A stretch of 64,000 nt of DNA from Roseiarcus sp963741405 (GTDB lineage Bacteria > Pseudomonadota > Alphaproteobacteria > Rhizobiales > Beijerinckiaceae), in the NCBI GenBank assembly GCA_963741405.1, contig CAVUHX010000024.1, forward strand, positions 1 through 64,000. Reading direction: 5' to 3'. Of this stretch, positions 9,474-19,811 are shown one piece after another; within the stretch, counting starts at the first letter, position 1, and each line of letters begins with the position of its first letter. The translations under genes were made by a program, and so were the position numbers. The notes under the pieces were generated by a model. That model saw only the letters and a list, made by a program, of their open reading frames with translations, was not told where the DNA came from and did no database searches.

Positions 9474-9900
9474 CGGGCTCAGCGACGACGCGATCCGCGA
9501 GATTCTGACGAGCGTACACACGATCGCGGTGGTCGGCGCCTCCCCCAACCCGACACGGCCGTCGAACGAGGTTCTGGGCGTTCTGATCGATCGTGGCTAC
9601 GAGACGTTTCCGGTCAACCCCGGCCACGCCGGGGCGCGAATCCGAGGCCGTCTCGTGAGCGCGAGACTGGCCGATGTCCCTGCGGCGATCGACATGGTGG
9701 ACGTGTTCCGGAACTCGGCTGCCACGGACGGCTGCGTCGACGACGCCCTACGGCTCGACCCTCCGCCGCGGGCGATCTGGATGCAGCTCGGCGTGATCAA
9801 CGAACAAGCGGCCGCGCGAGCCCGCGCCCTGGGCGTCGTGGTGGTGATGAACCGCTGCCCGGCGATCGAGCTACGTCGCCTATTTCTCGAGACGTCGTAA
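9460..9900 (+). CDS. CoA-binding domain protein (CoA_binding_2, YccU-like)
   Basis: The protein is 146 residues with a Rossmann-like CoA-binding fold. The nucleotide loop is VVGASPNPTRPSNEV near residues 23-37, and the family motif IWMQLGVINEQAA is near residue 106, followed by VVVMNRCPAIE with the conserved cysteine. It is a stand-alone version of the domain found in succinyl-CoA synthetase alpha subunits; the cellular role is unknown. The ATG at 9460 lies inside the end of the enoyl-CoA hydratase gene, so the pair is probably translationally coupled and may both act in acyl-CoA metabolism. Confidence 0.9.
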   Translation: MPATDGLSDDAIREILTSVHTIAVVGASPNPTRPSNEVLGVLIDRGYETFPVNPGHAGARIRGRLVSARLADVPAAIDMVDVFRNSAATDGCVDDALRLDPPPRAIWMQLGVINEQAAARARALGVVVVMNRCPAIELRRLFLETS

Positions 9901-10232
9901 AAGCGCAAAGGGTTTTGCCTTTCATTGAGCCAGATCAAACCGCCCCATTCCGTTTCGCCTTAACGCATTCCCCGCGCTTCGGGTTCGCGGCCCGGCCGGT
10001 GGCGAATGAGACGTTCTGAAGAACGCATTGCCGCCCCGGTCCGCTTTCGCCTCGAAGGCGCGGCCGGTTTGCGGAGTCGCGGACGCGACGCGCGGGCGGC
10101 GGCTGTTGCGGCGGCTGGCGATGGGGCCTTCGGCGCTCGAGGGGTCGCTGGTTGCCGCGACGGCTCGCGAGAGCGCACGGGACGGTAATTCAAACGCTTC
10201 GCTGTAAACATGCGCTAGCCAAAGGTGGCTAA
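9901..10232. other. Intergenic region with no gene recognised
   Basis: These 332 bp separate the CoA-binding gene from a small hypothetical gene. Open frames exist on both strands but show only GC-rich low-complexity sequence and no family resemblance. I see no RNA gene or clear promoter. Confidence 0.6.
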
Positions 10233-10544
10233 GTGCGCTACAGACTTTCGTATAAGACATCTCGCCCGGAGAAGGCGGGAGCGGAGGCTGGAGGGGTCCC
10301 GCAAGCGGGAGTGGCGCCGGTGCCGTATTATGACTTCGAAGTCCTCCACGGGGACGACGTGATCGTCGTCGAGACGGCGGTGGCGCTCGTCAACTCCAGA
10401 GCAGCGTGGCCGAAGATCATCGACATGGCGAAGATGCTCGACCTCCCCGACTGCCGTATCCGCGTGCGCGAGCAGACAGGCGGGACCATCATCCTCATCG
10501 GCGCGTCCGCCTTGCGCCGCTATCCGGAACTCGCTTCCCTCTGA
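10233..10544 (+). CDS. Conserved-looking hypothetical protein, 103 aa
   Basis: I do not recognise a family. The first 30 residues are basic and low in complexity. Residues 35-103 look like a folded domain (YYDFEVLHGDDVIVVETAVAL, then WPKIIDMAKMLDLPDC and IRVREQTGGTII), so the true start might lie later than the GTG at 10233. The protein has no signal peptide or membrane segment. It is convergent with the ornithine cyclodeaminase gene. Codon use with G/C third positions is consistent with a real gene. Confidence 0.6.
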   Translation: MRYRLSYKTSRPEKAGAEAGGVPQAGVAPVPYYDFEVLHGDDVIVVETAVALVNSRAAWPKIIDMAKMLDLPDCRIRVREQTGGTIILIGASALRRYPELASL

Positions 10545-10563
10545 CGCTTCGCCCCGCCTGGAA

Positions 10564-11627
10564 TCAGGCCGGGGACTTCGGCTGCGCGCGCGAGAGCATG
10601 CCGAACAGATCGCGCGGGTCGTCTGGGTCGGCCAGGAGATCGAGGTTGACGTAGCAGCCCGTCTTCGGGAGCTGGTCGCGAATGTACCGCAAGGCGGAAA
10701 AATCCTCGATGGCGAAGCCGACTCCGTCGAACAGGGTAATCTGCCGCGTGTCGCGGCGCCCGGCGCCCGCCCTGAGATCACCTGCCAGAGTTCGGTCACC
10801 GGGTGATCCTTGTCGAGCTGCTGGATCTCCCCTTCGATCCGCGTCTGGGGCGCGTATTCGACGAAGATGTCGGATCTGAGCAGGATGTCGCGGGCGAGTT
10901 CCGTTTTGCCCGGGCAGTCGCCGCCGATCGCATTGATATGCAGCCCCGCGCCGATCATATTGTCGGTCAGGATGGTGGCGAAGCGCTTGTCGGCGGTGCA
11001 CGTGGTTACGATCCCCGCCCCGAGGATCGCCTCCTCCTTCGACTGGCACCCGACGGCCACGATACCCTGCCCCGCCAGGTTCCCGACCGCCTTCTTCGTA
11101 GCCGCAGAATCGATGTCGTAGATCCGGAGGGTCTCGACCCCGCACAGCGCCTTGAAAGCCAGCGCCTGGAATTCGCACTGCGCCCCGGCGCCGATGATCG
11201 CCATCGTCCTGGCTCCGGGAGGCGCGAGATATTTCGCGACCAGCGCCGAAGTCGCCCCGGTCCGCAGCGCGGTGAGGATCGTCATCTCCGAGATCAGCAT
11301 CGGATACCCGCTGTCGACATGCGACAGGACGCCGAAGGCCGTCACGGTCTGTAACCCTTCGGCGGAGTTCTTCGGATGGCCGTTGACGTATTTGAAGCCG
11401 TATGTCGCCCCATCGCTGGTCGGCATCAGCTCGATCACCCCCTCGGCTGAATGGGCGGCGATCCGCGGCGTCTTGTCGAAAACCTCCCAGCGCCGGAAAT
11501 CCTCCTCGATATAGGCGGCGAGTTCCGAGATCATCCGCTCGACCCCGATCGTCCAGATGATCCGCATCATGTTCTCGACGCTGACGAAGGGAACAAGACT
11601 CAGGATTCCCGGCGGAGGCACGCTCAT
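10564..11627 (-). pseudogene. Ornithine cyclodeaminase family protein, frameshifted
   Basis: From the ATG at 11627 the frame encodes an Ocd/mu-crystallin-type protein. It has substrate-binding MLISEMTILTALRTGATSA, the dinucleotide-binding glycines of MAIIGAGAQCEFQALAFK, and GLHINAIGGDCPGKTEL. Ocd converts L-ornithine to L-proline and ammonia with NAD+; relatives include other cyclodeaminases and imine reductases. After ISGRAPG at about 10758-10763 the frame is lost, and the expected continuation (RRDTRQITLFDGVGFAIEDF, then to the stop at 10564) lies in another frame. One missing base in the CCGGG tract would explain this. The break removes about the last 65 residues, so the protein may be inactive; a sequencing error is the alternative. 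Confidence 0.82.
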
Positions 11628-11779
11628 TCCAAATTCCTTTCACACCGGCTCCGCGCGTGCGGGCAGCCTCGATCTCATCCGCGATATATAGCAGAGGCGC
11701 GACTTGCCGAACCGTTGCCCGCCTTCTACCGTTGGCCCTTCGCAGTTGCAGCAATCGTCCTGGTGCAGGAGGCTCTGAC

Positions 11780-12967
11780 ATGAACGCTCCGCTGAAGAAC
11801 TCGATCGCCGCCATGCTCCCGGAACTCACCGAATGGCGGAGAGATCTGCACCGTCATCCCGAGCTCACCTACGACCTTCCTCGAACCTCGCGCATCGTCG
11901 CCGACCGTCTGAAAACCTTCGGCTTCGACGAGGTCATCGAGGGCGTCGGCCGGAGCGGCGTCCTTGGCCTCCTGCATGGCGCGAAGGGCGCGGCGGAAAA
12001 CGCCGGCAAGCGGGTTCTCCTGCGCGCCGACATGGACGCCCTGCCCATCCTGGAGGCGACCGGCGCCGACTACGCCTCCGCGACGCCCGGCCTGATGCAC
12101 GCCTGCGGGCACGACGGGCATACGACGATGTTGCTCGGCGCGGCCCGGTGGCTCGCCGAAAACCGCGATTTCGACGGCACGCTCGTCTTCTGCTTCCAGC
12201 CGGCGGAGGAAGGGGGCGCCGGGGCGCAGGCGATGATCGACGACGGCATGCTCGAGCGCTTCCCGGTCAAGGGCGCCTACGCGGTGCACAACTGGCCGGG
12301 CGTACCGATCGGACACTTCCGGGTCGTGCATGGGCCTGCGATGGCGGCGACATCGAGTGTCGTCATCACGGTCGAGGGCGTAGGAGGCCACGCGGCTTTC
12401 CCGCATTTCGCGCGTGACCCGATCGTTGCCGCGAGTCACATTGTGACGGCGGCCCAGACGATTGTCTCGCGCGTCGTCAATCCGCTCGACAGCGCCGTCG
12501 TCTCGATCACCTCGATCCACGGCGGGGACGCCTTCAACGTGATCCCGGAGAAGGTTGAGATGAAGTGCAACATACGCTCCTTCTCCGACGATGTGTCGAA
12601 AACCGTCGAGGCGGAGCTTGAGCGGATCTGCGCCGCGATCGCGCAGGCGCTCGGCGTGACCGCCCGCCTCGATCACAGGCCCGAGACGCCCTATCCGCCG
12701 ACCGTCAACCATCCGGCCGAGACCGAACTCGCGCTTTCCGCGATGCGGGCTGTCGCCGGGCCGGAACGCGTCCGCGACGACCTGAAGCCGGTCATGGGCG
12801 CCGAGGACTTCGCCTTCATCCTGCGCCGCGTGCCCGGCGCCTATGTGTTCGTCGGCAATGGCGACACGGCCGGACTGCACAATCCCAAATACGACTTCAA
12901 CGACGCCGCCCTTTCCCACGGCGTCGCCTACTGGATCGAACTCGCCAGGAGGGCGTTGCCTGGATGA
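11780..12967 (+). CDS. M20 family amidohydrolase (hippurate hydrolase-like)
   Basis: The 395-residue protein belongs to the M20D peptidase/amidohydrolase family. It has the metal-binding segment LRADMDALPI, then MHACGHDGHTTMLLGAA, and the catalytic glutamates in FQPAEEGGAGAQ. The dimerisation domain starts around VEGVGGHAAFPHFARDP, and a metal ligand lies in MGAEDFAF. Such enzymes release carboxylates from N-acyl amino acids in the cytoplasm. The ATG at 11780 is preceded by AGGAGG at 11767-11772. It is divergent from the broken ornithine cyclodeaminase gene; the pair might once have served amino-acid catabolism. Confidence 0.93.
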   Translation: MNAPLKNSIAAMLPELTEWRRDLHRHPELTYDLPRTSRIVADRLKTFGFDEVIEGVGRSGVLGLLHGAKGAAENAGKRVLLRADMDALPILEATGADYASATPGLMHACGHDGHTTMLLGAARWLAENRDFDGTLVFCFQPAEEGGAGAQAMIDDGMLERFPVKGAYAVHNWPGVPIGHFRVVHGPAMAATSSVVITVEGVGGHAAFPHFARDPIVAASHIVTAAQTIVSRVVNPLDSAVVSITSIHGGDAFNVIPEKVEMKCNIRSFSDDVSKTVEAELERICAAIAQALGVTARLDHRPETPYPPTVNHPAETELALSAMRAVAGPERVRDDLKPVMGAEDFAFILRRVPGAYVFVGNGDTAGLHNPKYDFNDAALSHGVAYWIELARRALPG

Positions 12968-13206
12968 GCGTCTCCGCGGGCGCTTTGGGGAAGAGGTGGA
13001 GAATCTGCTCTAACACAAAGAATTTCAATTGGTTAGGCACCGAAACCTGCAAGTCAAGCAGACCAGCAGGGCTTTCGATTTGCCGGTGTCAGCAACATAA
13101 TTACCACTATAATATGTATATATAAGGATACGCTCGTCTGCAGCGCCTCAAATGTCGGACTCGTCGCCGCAACTCGTGGCGCCCCCAGAGTGGGAGGCTT
13201 TCCGCG

Positions 13207-13949
13207 TCAAGCCGCAAGCCGGTTCGCCGACCTCAGGCTTGCCCTGGCTGTCAGCGGAAGATGATCCGACGACAGTCGGGCAAGCGGGCGAGTCGTGAAC
13301 AGCGAGGTCCGTGATCAGGCCCGCCGGCCAGCCAGAGAATCCGGTCGAGCGCGAAAATGGGCCGTCGAGACGGAAAGCTGCGGATGGAGGGAGGCACGCC
13401 GAAGGCCGGCTCGAGTCCGCGCAGCGCGGAGCGCCCGCGCTGCCGCCACTCGTTTAAATCGCCGAGAAGGATGGTCGGCATGGCGGGCAGATCGAGGAAG
13501 GCCGTCATGAGGGCGCTGACCTGATCCACTCTCGAGCGGCGAAGCAATCCGAGGTGAGCCGCGATGACCCGAAACTCGCCGTCGCCGAGGTCCAACTCGG
13601 CGACGATCGCCCCGCGAGGTTCGCCCCCGGGCAGCTTCAGGCGAAAGCGGCGATACGATACCGGGTGACTCCGCACCAACAGCGCGTTGCCGTGCCAGCC
13701 ATGCCGGTGAGCAACGTCCGACTGAACAAGGAGTCGCATCCCGAGGTCGCGCTCGATCGCCGCCGGATCGAGAAGGCCGCCCCGTCGGCCGAAACGGTGA
13801 TCGACCTCCTGAAGAGCGACGATGTCTGCGCCGAGCTCGCGGATCACTTCGAGGATGCGATCTGGACGGGTGGCGCCGTCAATGCCACGACATTTGTGGA
13901 TGTTGTAGGATGCAACCTTCACAGAGACCTCAGCTCGAACTGTTTTCAT
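13207..13949 (-). pseudogene. Endonuclease/exonuclease/phosphatase family protein, frameshifted near the 3' end
   Basis: The N-terminal three quarters is a normal EEP-fold protein: ASYNIHKCRG, the metal-binding glutamate in ALQEVD, and LLGDLNEW. The frame then ends as CRRIIFR at 13251. In the other frames the expected C-terminus is present: LITDLAVHDSP, then LARLSSDHLPLTARA with the conserved SDH triad, ending at a TGA at 13207. Two single-base insertions around 13275-13300 account for this. The start overlaps the stop of the PLD gene by 4 bp (ATGA), so both formed one operon. Loss of the catalytic SDH motif predicts inactivity. Confidence 0.85.
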
Positions 13950-15371
13950 ATATAGGGCATCGACAGCCGCGCCGCCGCGTCACGAAGCTTAATGATGAAC
14001 GGACGCTTGTCGATTTCTGCCAGCGTGACCTGTTGAGCACATTTGGCGTCGATAATCTGGACCAATTGTGCTGAAAAGTCCTTGTCATAAAGTTCAACGG
14101 TGAGCTCAAAATTCAGGCGAAGGCTCCGTATGTCCCAATTTGCGCTGCCGATGAGGCTCCATTCCCCGTCGATCGTCATCAATTTTGAGTGATCGAATGG
14201 CGGAAGGCTTCGCCAGACGCGGCACCCCATCTGCAACAGGGGTCGGATATGCGTCCGGGCGGCCCAGGCCACCAGTCGGTGGTTGTTCTTGCCCGGCAGG
14301 ACGACACGCACGTCGACGCCTCGCAGGGTCGCCAACTGGAGGGCCGTGATGATCTGGTCGTCCGGAAGGAAATAGGGCGTGGCGATCCTGATCGAATAGC
14401 GCGCTAGGTTGATCGCGGACAGAAGGACCAGAACCAGCTGATCGACCTCCTGGTCCGGCCCGGCGGCGATGGTCCGGGCCGGGAAGCCAAACGGAGTCGT
14501 GGGAGGCGGCGGATCGATCCGGATCGGCTCTTCGCCGGTCGCAAATGACCAGTCGTCGTCGAACTCTTGCGCGATCTGCCGGACAATCGTCCCCTCGAGG
14601 TGAAAATGGGTGTCCCGTACAGGCGAGTTCGGCCGATGGGCAATGACGTTCTCGGCGCCGATGTTCAGGCCGCCGACGAAAGCGCTGTCCCCGTCAACGA
14701 CCAGGATTTTCTTATGCAGCCGCAGATCGAGGAATGGCATCTTCCAGGGCAAAATCGAGTGCAGGAAGCGTGAAACGGGAACGCCTTCCTTGCGCAGCCG
14801 GCGGTACGCGGAGGAGCGCAAGAATCCGCCGCCGAATTCCATCGATCAGAACGCGGATTCTCACGCCTCTGCGATGGGCTCTCACCAACGCACCGATGAA
14901 TTGCCGGCCGAGTTCGTCGGTGCGGAAGATGTAGGTGGAAAGGCGAATGTGGAGTTTAGCGCTCTCGATGGCGGCGAGCATTTGCGGGTAGGCCTGATCG
15001 CCGCAATCGAGAACCGCATCCACCTTGCCGCTGGCAAGGTTTTGGCCGGTGATTTTCCCGATGGCCGCCTTCAGCCGCGCGAGCGGTTCGTCCGAGGTTT
15101 TGTCACCTAAATCGAGCGGCTCGATGCCTTGAACCGATCTCTTGAGCCGACGTGCGTGGCGTTTCACGCGGTTGACGCCAAATCCGACATAGATGCAGGC
15201 CCCGAAGAAAGGCGAGAGCCATGCCAGCCCGATCCATCCGATCGCAGCCGGCACATCCCGCTTGGTCATCAGAACGTGGAGGGTGACGGCTCCTGCGAAA
15301 ACGAAATGGAGCCCGCCCACCAGAAGCGTGCGACCATCGAGCAGCGGCCACGTAACAAAAGACTGTTCCAC
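13946..15371 (-). pseudogene. Phospholipase D / cardiolipin synthase family protein, frameshifted
   Basis: The start at 15371 encodes two N-terminal membrane helices typical of bacterial cardiolipin synthases (VTLHVLMTKRDVPAAIGWI). The PLD domains follow. The first HKD motif is HKKILVVDGDSAFVGG and the second is HSKLMTIDGEWSLIGSANWD. A single extra C at about 14833-14836, within a run of GGC repeats, shifts the frame after RIRVLIDGI; deleting it gives RIRVLIDGIGGGFLRSSAYR. An intact enzyme of about 475 residues would condense phosphatidyl lipids in the inner membrane. The stop overlaps the EEP start (ATGA). Confidence 0.85.
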
Positions 15372-15575
15372 CTATCGCTCTGCCGTCTCTCGACGAATCG
15401 AGCCCGCAAGGCGCGTACGCGAGGGTTGCAGAATGAAGTGCACCTTCTCTTCCCGGTCCGGCGGCGAATCCATCCGCTCGTTTAGCTTTAGGCGGTAGCT
15501 GGCCCCCACGCCAGATCGGGGCCGCTCGCCTCGCGACCGCGGTCCGCGAGGGACAGTCCGTCCAGCAGTCGCTCT

Positions 15576-16894
15576 TCAACGAGGGGCGTTCGTCGCTGTC
15601 GCCTTCATAACTTTCAGTGCAAGCCAGAGATTGGCCTCTGTCCACAGCAACGGCGCATTGCCGTTCGGAACCCACGCCCCGCACTCCAGAAAATAGGCCT
15701 CCGGACACTGCAAGAGCGGGGAGATCTGCGCGATACTGCGGTTGAAATAGGCAATCTGCCTTTCGCGGTCCATGCCGTTCCCCGACCGCAGAAAGCGATT
15801 GCCGTAGATCACGGACATGATCGGGTCGAAGATGCACCATTGCGCTTCCTGTCCTGCCTTCAGCAGGCGGTTCCGGCGTTCCATGTTCTCGCTGAAGTCG
15901 CCGCTTCGCTCTACCGGCGGGAACAGTATCCGATAGTCGGCGCTCCAGTAGGAGTCGCCGACATACCGACGATTCCTATCTCGCCCTGCAAATACGCAGC
16001 GACGTCGGCGGTGATTTCGTCGGCCATCGCGTCACTGACGACGGATATGGGATAGACGAGAAACAGAAGCGCCGCGTCGAACCGCCGCCTCTTCTGCGGC
16101 TCGGGCTGCGCGCACTCGGCGGGCAGAATATCGTCGAGCGCCCGCCTTCCAAAACTCGCCAGATCCGCGACAAGTTCGAGGTCCGCCTCGATTCTGCCGG
16201 ACTCGAAACCCGCTCCTCGCGTCTCGAGCAACAGCTTCATCGCTTCGAGCCCGCCAATGACGACGCCAATGCTCGAGGCGCTGATCTTACTGATCTCCTC
16301 CCAGTGTCCACTGTCCTCGTTTTCCCAGAACCGGATCGCCTTGAAGTAGGCTGAGAATTTCGCGAGGAGCGCGAGGCCGTCTCCGGTCAGCGGGATCGCA
16401 CCAGCGGCCGCGAGAGTGGAATAGAGCCAGACGAAATAGCCGAGCGCGTCGTTCTGGGCGTGCGGCCAGCGTTCGGGCAATTCGGAGAGCGTTGCGCCGT
16501 CGAACCGCACATGAACCCTGTTCATCGGGTCGTCTCGGTCGACCCTTCCGGCAATGATGTCGTCGAAACGGACACCGGTTTTGGAAAAGAATTCGGCCAA
16601 GCTTTGCGCGACCCGGACGGCTTCGTCCACGCGTCCGTTCACGAAAAGCGCATGCGCGACGAAGACGTTGTCCCGAACCCAGACGTTGCGATAGCCGCTC
16701 TCGCTGGTCGCGGCATCTACGTCGGCCGCAGGAAAGAGGCCGGTGGCGAGCGGCCGGAAGCCGAGAACGCCGCGCGCGAACAGGAACGCTTCGAGCCGCT
16801 CGAGGTCGGAAGGCGAATAATCCGAGCGTAACAGCGAGGAAACCTTGTCGCTGTGAATGATGAGAGCAGCAGTCAAGCGGTCTGCTTTCCTCAA
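15576..16894 (-). pseudogene. Glycoside hydrolase family 15-like (glucoamylase/phosphorylase-kinase-type) protein, frameshifted
   Basis: The ATG at 16894 starts an (alpha/alpha)6-type protein with GYRNVWVRDNVFVAHALF and HAQNDALGYFVWLYSTLA, then WENEDSGHWEE, all typical of GH15-related proteins. After GEIGI at about 15970 the frame breaks. The continuation RYVGDSYWSADYRILFPP, followed by MERRNRLLKAGQEAQW, is in the adjacent frame and runs to the stop at 15576. A one-base deletion explains it. The intact protein would have been about 440 residues; substrate and role are not known. It lies upstream of the PLD and EEP genes on the same strand, with a 204-bp gap. Confidence 0.8.
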
Positions 16895-16989
16895 TGGTGA
16901 TGCTCGATCGACTTCAGACGCTTCTTTGATTGCCCGGACGCGCCACCACGGCCGCCCTCGATCTCCAACACCTCGGGTCGACTTTCGCC

Positions 16990-17886
16990 TCAGCGATCCG
17001 AGAGTTGAAGTCGTTCGAGGTCAGCGATCAAGCCGGGGCCGGTCGGCTCCCATCCCAGCTTTCTCCGCGTTTGCGCGCTTGAAGCCGGCATGTCGTGGGC
17101 CGCAAACATTCCGAGCCAGCCGAAAAAGGCTTGGGCCTCTTGCGGCGGGATGGATTTGACCGGTAGTTTCAGGCACCGGCCGATGGCTTCGGCAATATCG
17201 CGCATCGGCACGCCTTCTTCTGCGACCGCGTGATACTTAGCGTATGGCTCGGCTTTCTCGATCGCCAGCCTGTAGAGGCGGGCGACATCGAGAACGTAGG
17301 CCGCCGGCCAGCGATTAAGTCCGTCCCCGACGTAAGCGCAGGCGCCCTTTTCGCGATAGATCCGGATCGCACGGGTAATGAGACCCTGCGTGACCGGGTC
17401 GTGAACCTGCGGGAGCCGCACCACCGACACGTTAACCCCGGCTGCGGCGACGGAGGCGGCCGCCTCCTCCGAGGCCGCCCGGGGATGCAGTCCGGAACCG
17501 ACGGTCGCATTGTCTTCCTTCGCCGGCTGCCCGGGCACGGTGTTGGCGATCGGGCTCCCGGATGTCACGATCAAGGGTCGCTTTGAACCGGCGAGCACCG
17601 AGCCGAGCGCCTTGATGACACGGCGATCATCCTCGCAGTTCGCCACAAATCTCGAGAAGTCGTGGTTGAAGGCGAGGTGGATGACGCCGTCCGACCGGAC
17701 GGCGCCCGCCTTGAGGCTGTCCTCGTCCTCAAGCGATCCGCGAAGAACCTCGGCGCCGGCGGCGGCCAGACCGGCAGCTTTCGCATCTGACCGACAGAGG
17801 CCAATCACCTGATGGCCCGCTGCGATCAGATTCTTGACGACCTTCGAGCCGATGTTTCCGGTAGCGCCGGTGACAAACACACGCAT
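16990..17886 (-). CDS. NAD(P)-dependent epimerase/dehydratase (extended SDR)
   Basis: This 298-residue atypical SDR has the glycine-rich loop VTGATGNIGSKVV at residues 4-16, then GVIHLAFNHDFS and LIVTSGSP. There is no clear YxxxK catalytic pair, as in several atypical SDRs of this type (ortholog groups often annotated as 3-beta-hydroxysteroid dehydrogenase-like). The start ATG at 17886 gives the glycine-rich loop its usual position. It is intact and lies 17 bp downstream of a close paralogue that is broken. The pair probably arose by tandem duplication and is divergent from an MmyB-type regulator. Confidence 0.88.
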   Translation of the reverse strand: MRVFVTGATGNIGSKVVKNLIAAGHQVIGLCRSDAKAAGLAAAGAEVLRGSLEDEDSLKAGAVRSDGVIHLAFNHDFSRFVANCEDDRRVIKALGSVLAGSKRPLIVTSGSPIANTVPGQPAKEDNATVGSGLHPRAASEEAAASVAAAGVNVSVVRLPQVHDPVTQGLITRAIRIYREKGACAYVGDGLNRWPAAYVLDVARLYRLAIEKAEPYAKYHAVAEEGVPMRDIAEAIGRCLKLPVKSIPPQEAQAFFGWLGMFAAHDMPASSAQTRRKLGWEPTGPGLIADLERLQLSDR

Positions 17887-17903
17887 GAGTTCGGTCTCCT
17901 TTC

Positions 17904-18798
17904 TTACAGGGCGAAATACGCAGGATGATCCATGTCGGCGATGAGCCCGGGCTGCTCGGGCTTCCAACCGAGCAGCGACCGGGTTCTCTCGCTCGATGCC
18001 GGGCAGTCGATGGAAGCGAACCTGCCGAACCAGCCAAAGTGCCGTTCCGCCTCGTCCGCTGACTGCGAGACGACCGGAACATTCAGCCGCCGGCCAATCA
18101 CCCCGGCGATATCTTTGAAAGGTACGCCCTCCTCGGCGACGGCGTGGAACGGGCCGCCTTCTGCGCCGCGCTCGAGGGCGATCCGAAAGACGCGCGCCGC
18201 ATCGAATCGGTGTACGGCCGGCCAGCGGTCGAGACCGTCACCGACATAGGGGGAGACGCTCTTCTCCCGGGCAAGACTGACGACCGCACGGGACGAAGCC
18301 GTGATCGCCATGGCCATGGACCGACGGCGGAAGCCGCACGCCGTCGCACGCACGCCGCGAGCCCGCAACGCGGCCGCTGCAGCTTCCGGGTTGCGGGGAA
18401 AGGACTCGTAGGCGGGACGGGTCGGGCTCCGTTCCGTCACCACGCCGCCCGGCGCCAAGAGCGCGATGCCCGAGGTGACGATCAGCGGCCGATCGGAGCC
18501 CTCCAGCGCGGCGCCGATCGCCTCGATGGCGCGCTGCTCGTCCGCGCCGTTCTCTGCGAATTTCGAGAAGTCATGGCTGAATGCGAGGTGGATCACGCCA
18601 TCCGATCGCCCGGCCCCGCACTTGAGGCTTTCCAGGTCCTGAAGGGAGCCCGGATGGGCCTCGGCGCCTGCCGCCGCCAGGGCGCTCCGCTCCCTTTTCC
18701 GATCGGGCGAGGCCAAGCACTCGATGCCCGGCCACGAGCAGATCCTGCGCGACCGCGGAACCGACCCACCCGGTCGCGCCGGTGACAAACACGCGCAT
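17904..18798 (-). pseudogene. Paralogous NAD(P)-dependent epimerase, at least three frameshifts
   Basis: This is the tandem paralogue of the neighbouring SDR gene. The N-terminus (MRVFVTGATGWVGSAVAQDL) is in one frame from 18798. Near 18685 the frame moves to SALAAAGAEAHPGSLQDLE. Between about 18275 and 18345 the expected VRLPPSVHGHGDHGFVP lies in yet another frame, after which the main frame resumes (VVSLAREKSVSPYVGDG) to the stop at 17904. The last two shifts compensate each other. Decay or assembly error could both explain this; the intact paralogue beside it would buffer loss. Confidence 0.8.
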
Positions 18799-18886
18799 GA
18801 ACAGCCTCCTTTTCGTTGGAGACAAATCTGCACGGTGGAGTATGCTAGTAAAGTAGTGATATTATCGTGGTATAATGACTAACAGG
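18799..18886. promoter_or_regulatory. Divergent promoter region between epimerases and MmyB-type regulator
   Basis: This 88-bp AT-rich gap separates the epimerase start (minus) from the regulator start (plus). It holds a perfect TATAAT at 18871-18876 reading toward the regulator, and ATTATC/GTGGTATAAT words that could be part of an operator. No -35 at ideal spacing is obvious. MmyB-type regulators often control the divergent SDR gene; that is inference. Confidence 0.35.
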
Positions 18887-19737
18887 ATGGACGCGCGCGT
18901 CACCATCGAGAACCGGCTGGGAACTTATCTGAGGGACCGCCGCGCCAAGCTCGATCCGGTCGCTCTCGGCTTTCCCCCGGGCGCCGCCGCACGTCCGGCC
19001 TGCGCCGGGAGGAGGTGGCGCAGCGCGCCAACATCAGCCCGACCTGGTACACATGGCTCGAACAGGGACGCGGCGGCGCGCCTTCCGCCGACGTGCTCGA
19101 TCGGATCGCCTTCGCTCTGATCCTGACGGACGTCGAGCGCGAGCACCTCTTCCTGCTCGGCCTCGGCCGCCCGCCCGAGGTGCGCTATCGGAAGAACGAA
19201 GGCGTCACCCCACGCCTGCAGCGCGTGCTCGATGCGTTGGACCCGAGCCCGGCGGTGATCAGGACCGCGACATGGGACGTCGTGGCCTGGAACCGGGCGG
19301 CGACCGCGATGCTGATGGACTACGGATCGCTGCCGCCGGAGCAGCGCAACATCCTGCGCTTCATCTTCCTCGACCCGCGCGCCCGCGCCGCGCAATACGA
19401 CTGGGAAAGCGTGGCGCGCTTCGTGCTAGGCGCGTTCCGTGTCGATGCGGCCCGCGGCGGAGCCGCGGCGGAGGTGGAGCCTCTCGTCGACGAACTCTGC
19501 CGGCTCAGTCCCGAGTTCGAAGCGATGTGGCGCGACAACGACGTTCGCGGCGCCCATGGCGAGGCCGTCAAGCACATCAGACACCCGGTTCTCGGACCGA
19601 TTGGCTTCGAATACTCAGCCTTTGCGGTCGACGGCCGGACGGACCTCACGATGGTGGTCTACAATCCGGCGACGCCGGCGGATACGCAGAAGATCAGCTC
19701 CTTGATCGGCTCGACGCCAAGCTGCGAGAGGATTTGA
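18887..19737 (+). pseudogene. XRE/MmyB-type transcriptional regulator, frameshifted in the HTH
   Basis: The N-terminus (RLGTYLRDRRAKLDPVALGF) and the rest of the HTH_31 domain (RRRTSGLRREEVAQRANISP, then TWYTWLEQG) are in different frames. The break is at about 18978-18982, in a CCCCCGGG tract, where one base seems missing. The remaining domain matches the MmyB-like ligand-binding domain (VIRTATWDVVAWNRAATAML, then TMVVYNPATPADTQ) and ends at 19737. I prefer the ATG at 18887 over the one at 18875 because the latter lies inside a TATAAT. Regulators of this type usually sit beside, and repress, a divergent oxidoreductase gene, as here. Confidence 0.8.
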
Positions 19738-19811
19738 TATCCTGATTGGCTGACCTCGCATGCGGCGCGTTCCGACAGTCCATTGCGTCGCTGTCGAAGG
19801 ACGGGAGCCGA

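Noticed and set aside
10215..10560. Extension of the ornithine cyclodeaminase frame past the frameshift
   Set aside because: After ISGRAPG this frame is antisense to the small hypothetical gene, and the true C-terminus lies in the other frame.
11726..12919. 397-codon minus-strand frame
   Set aside because: A shadow of the M20 amidohydrolase gene.
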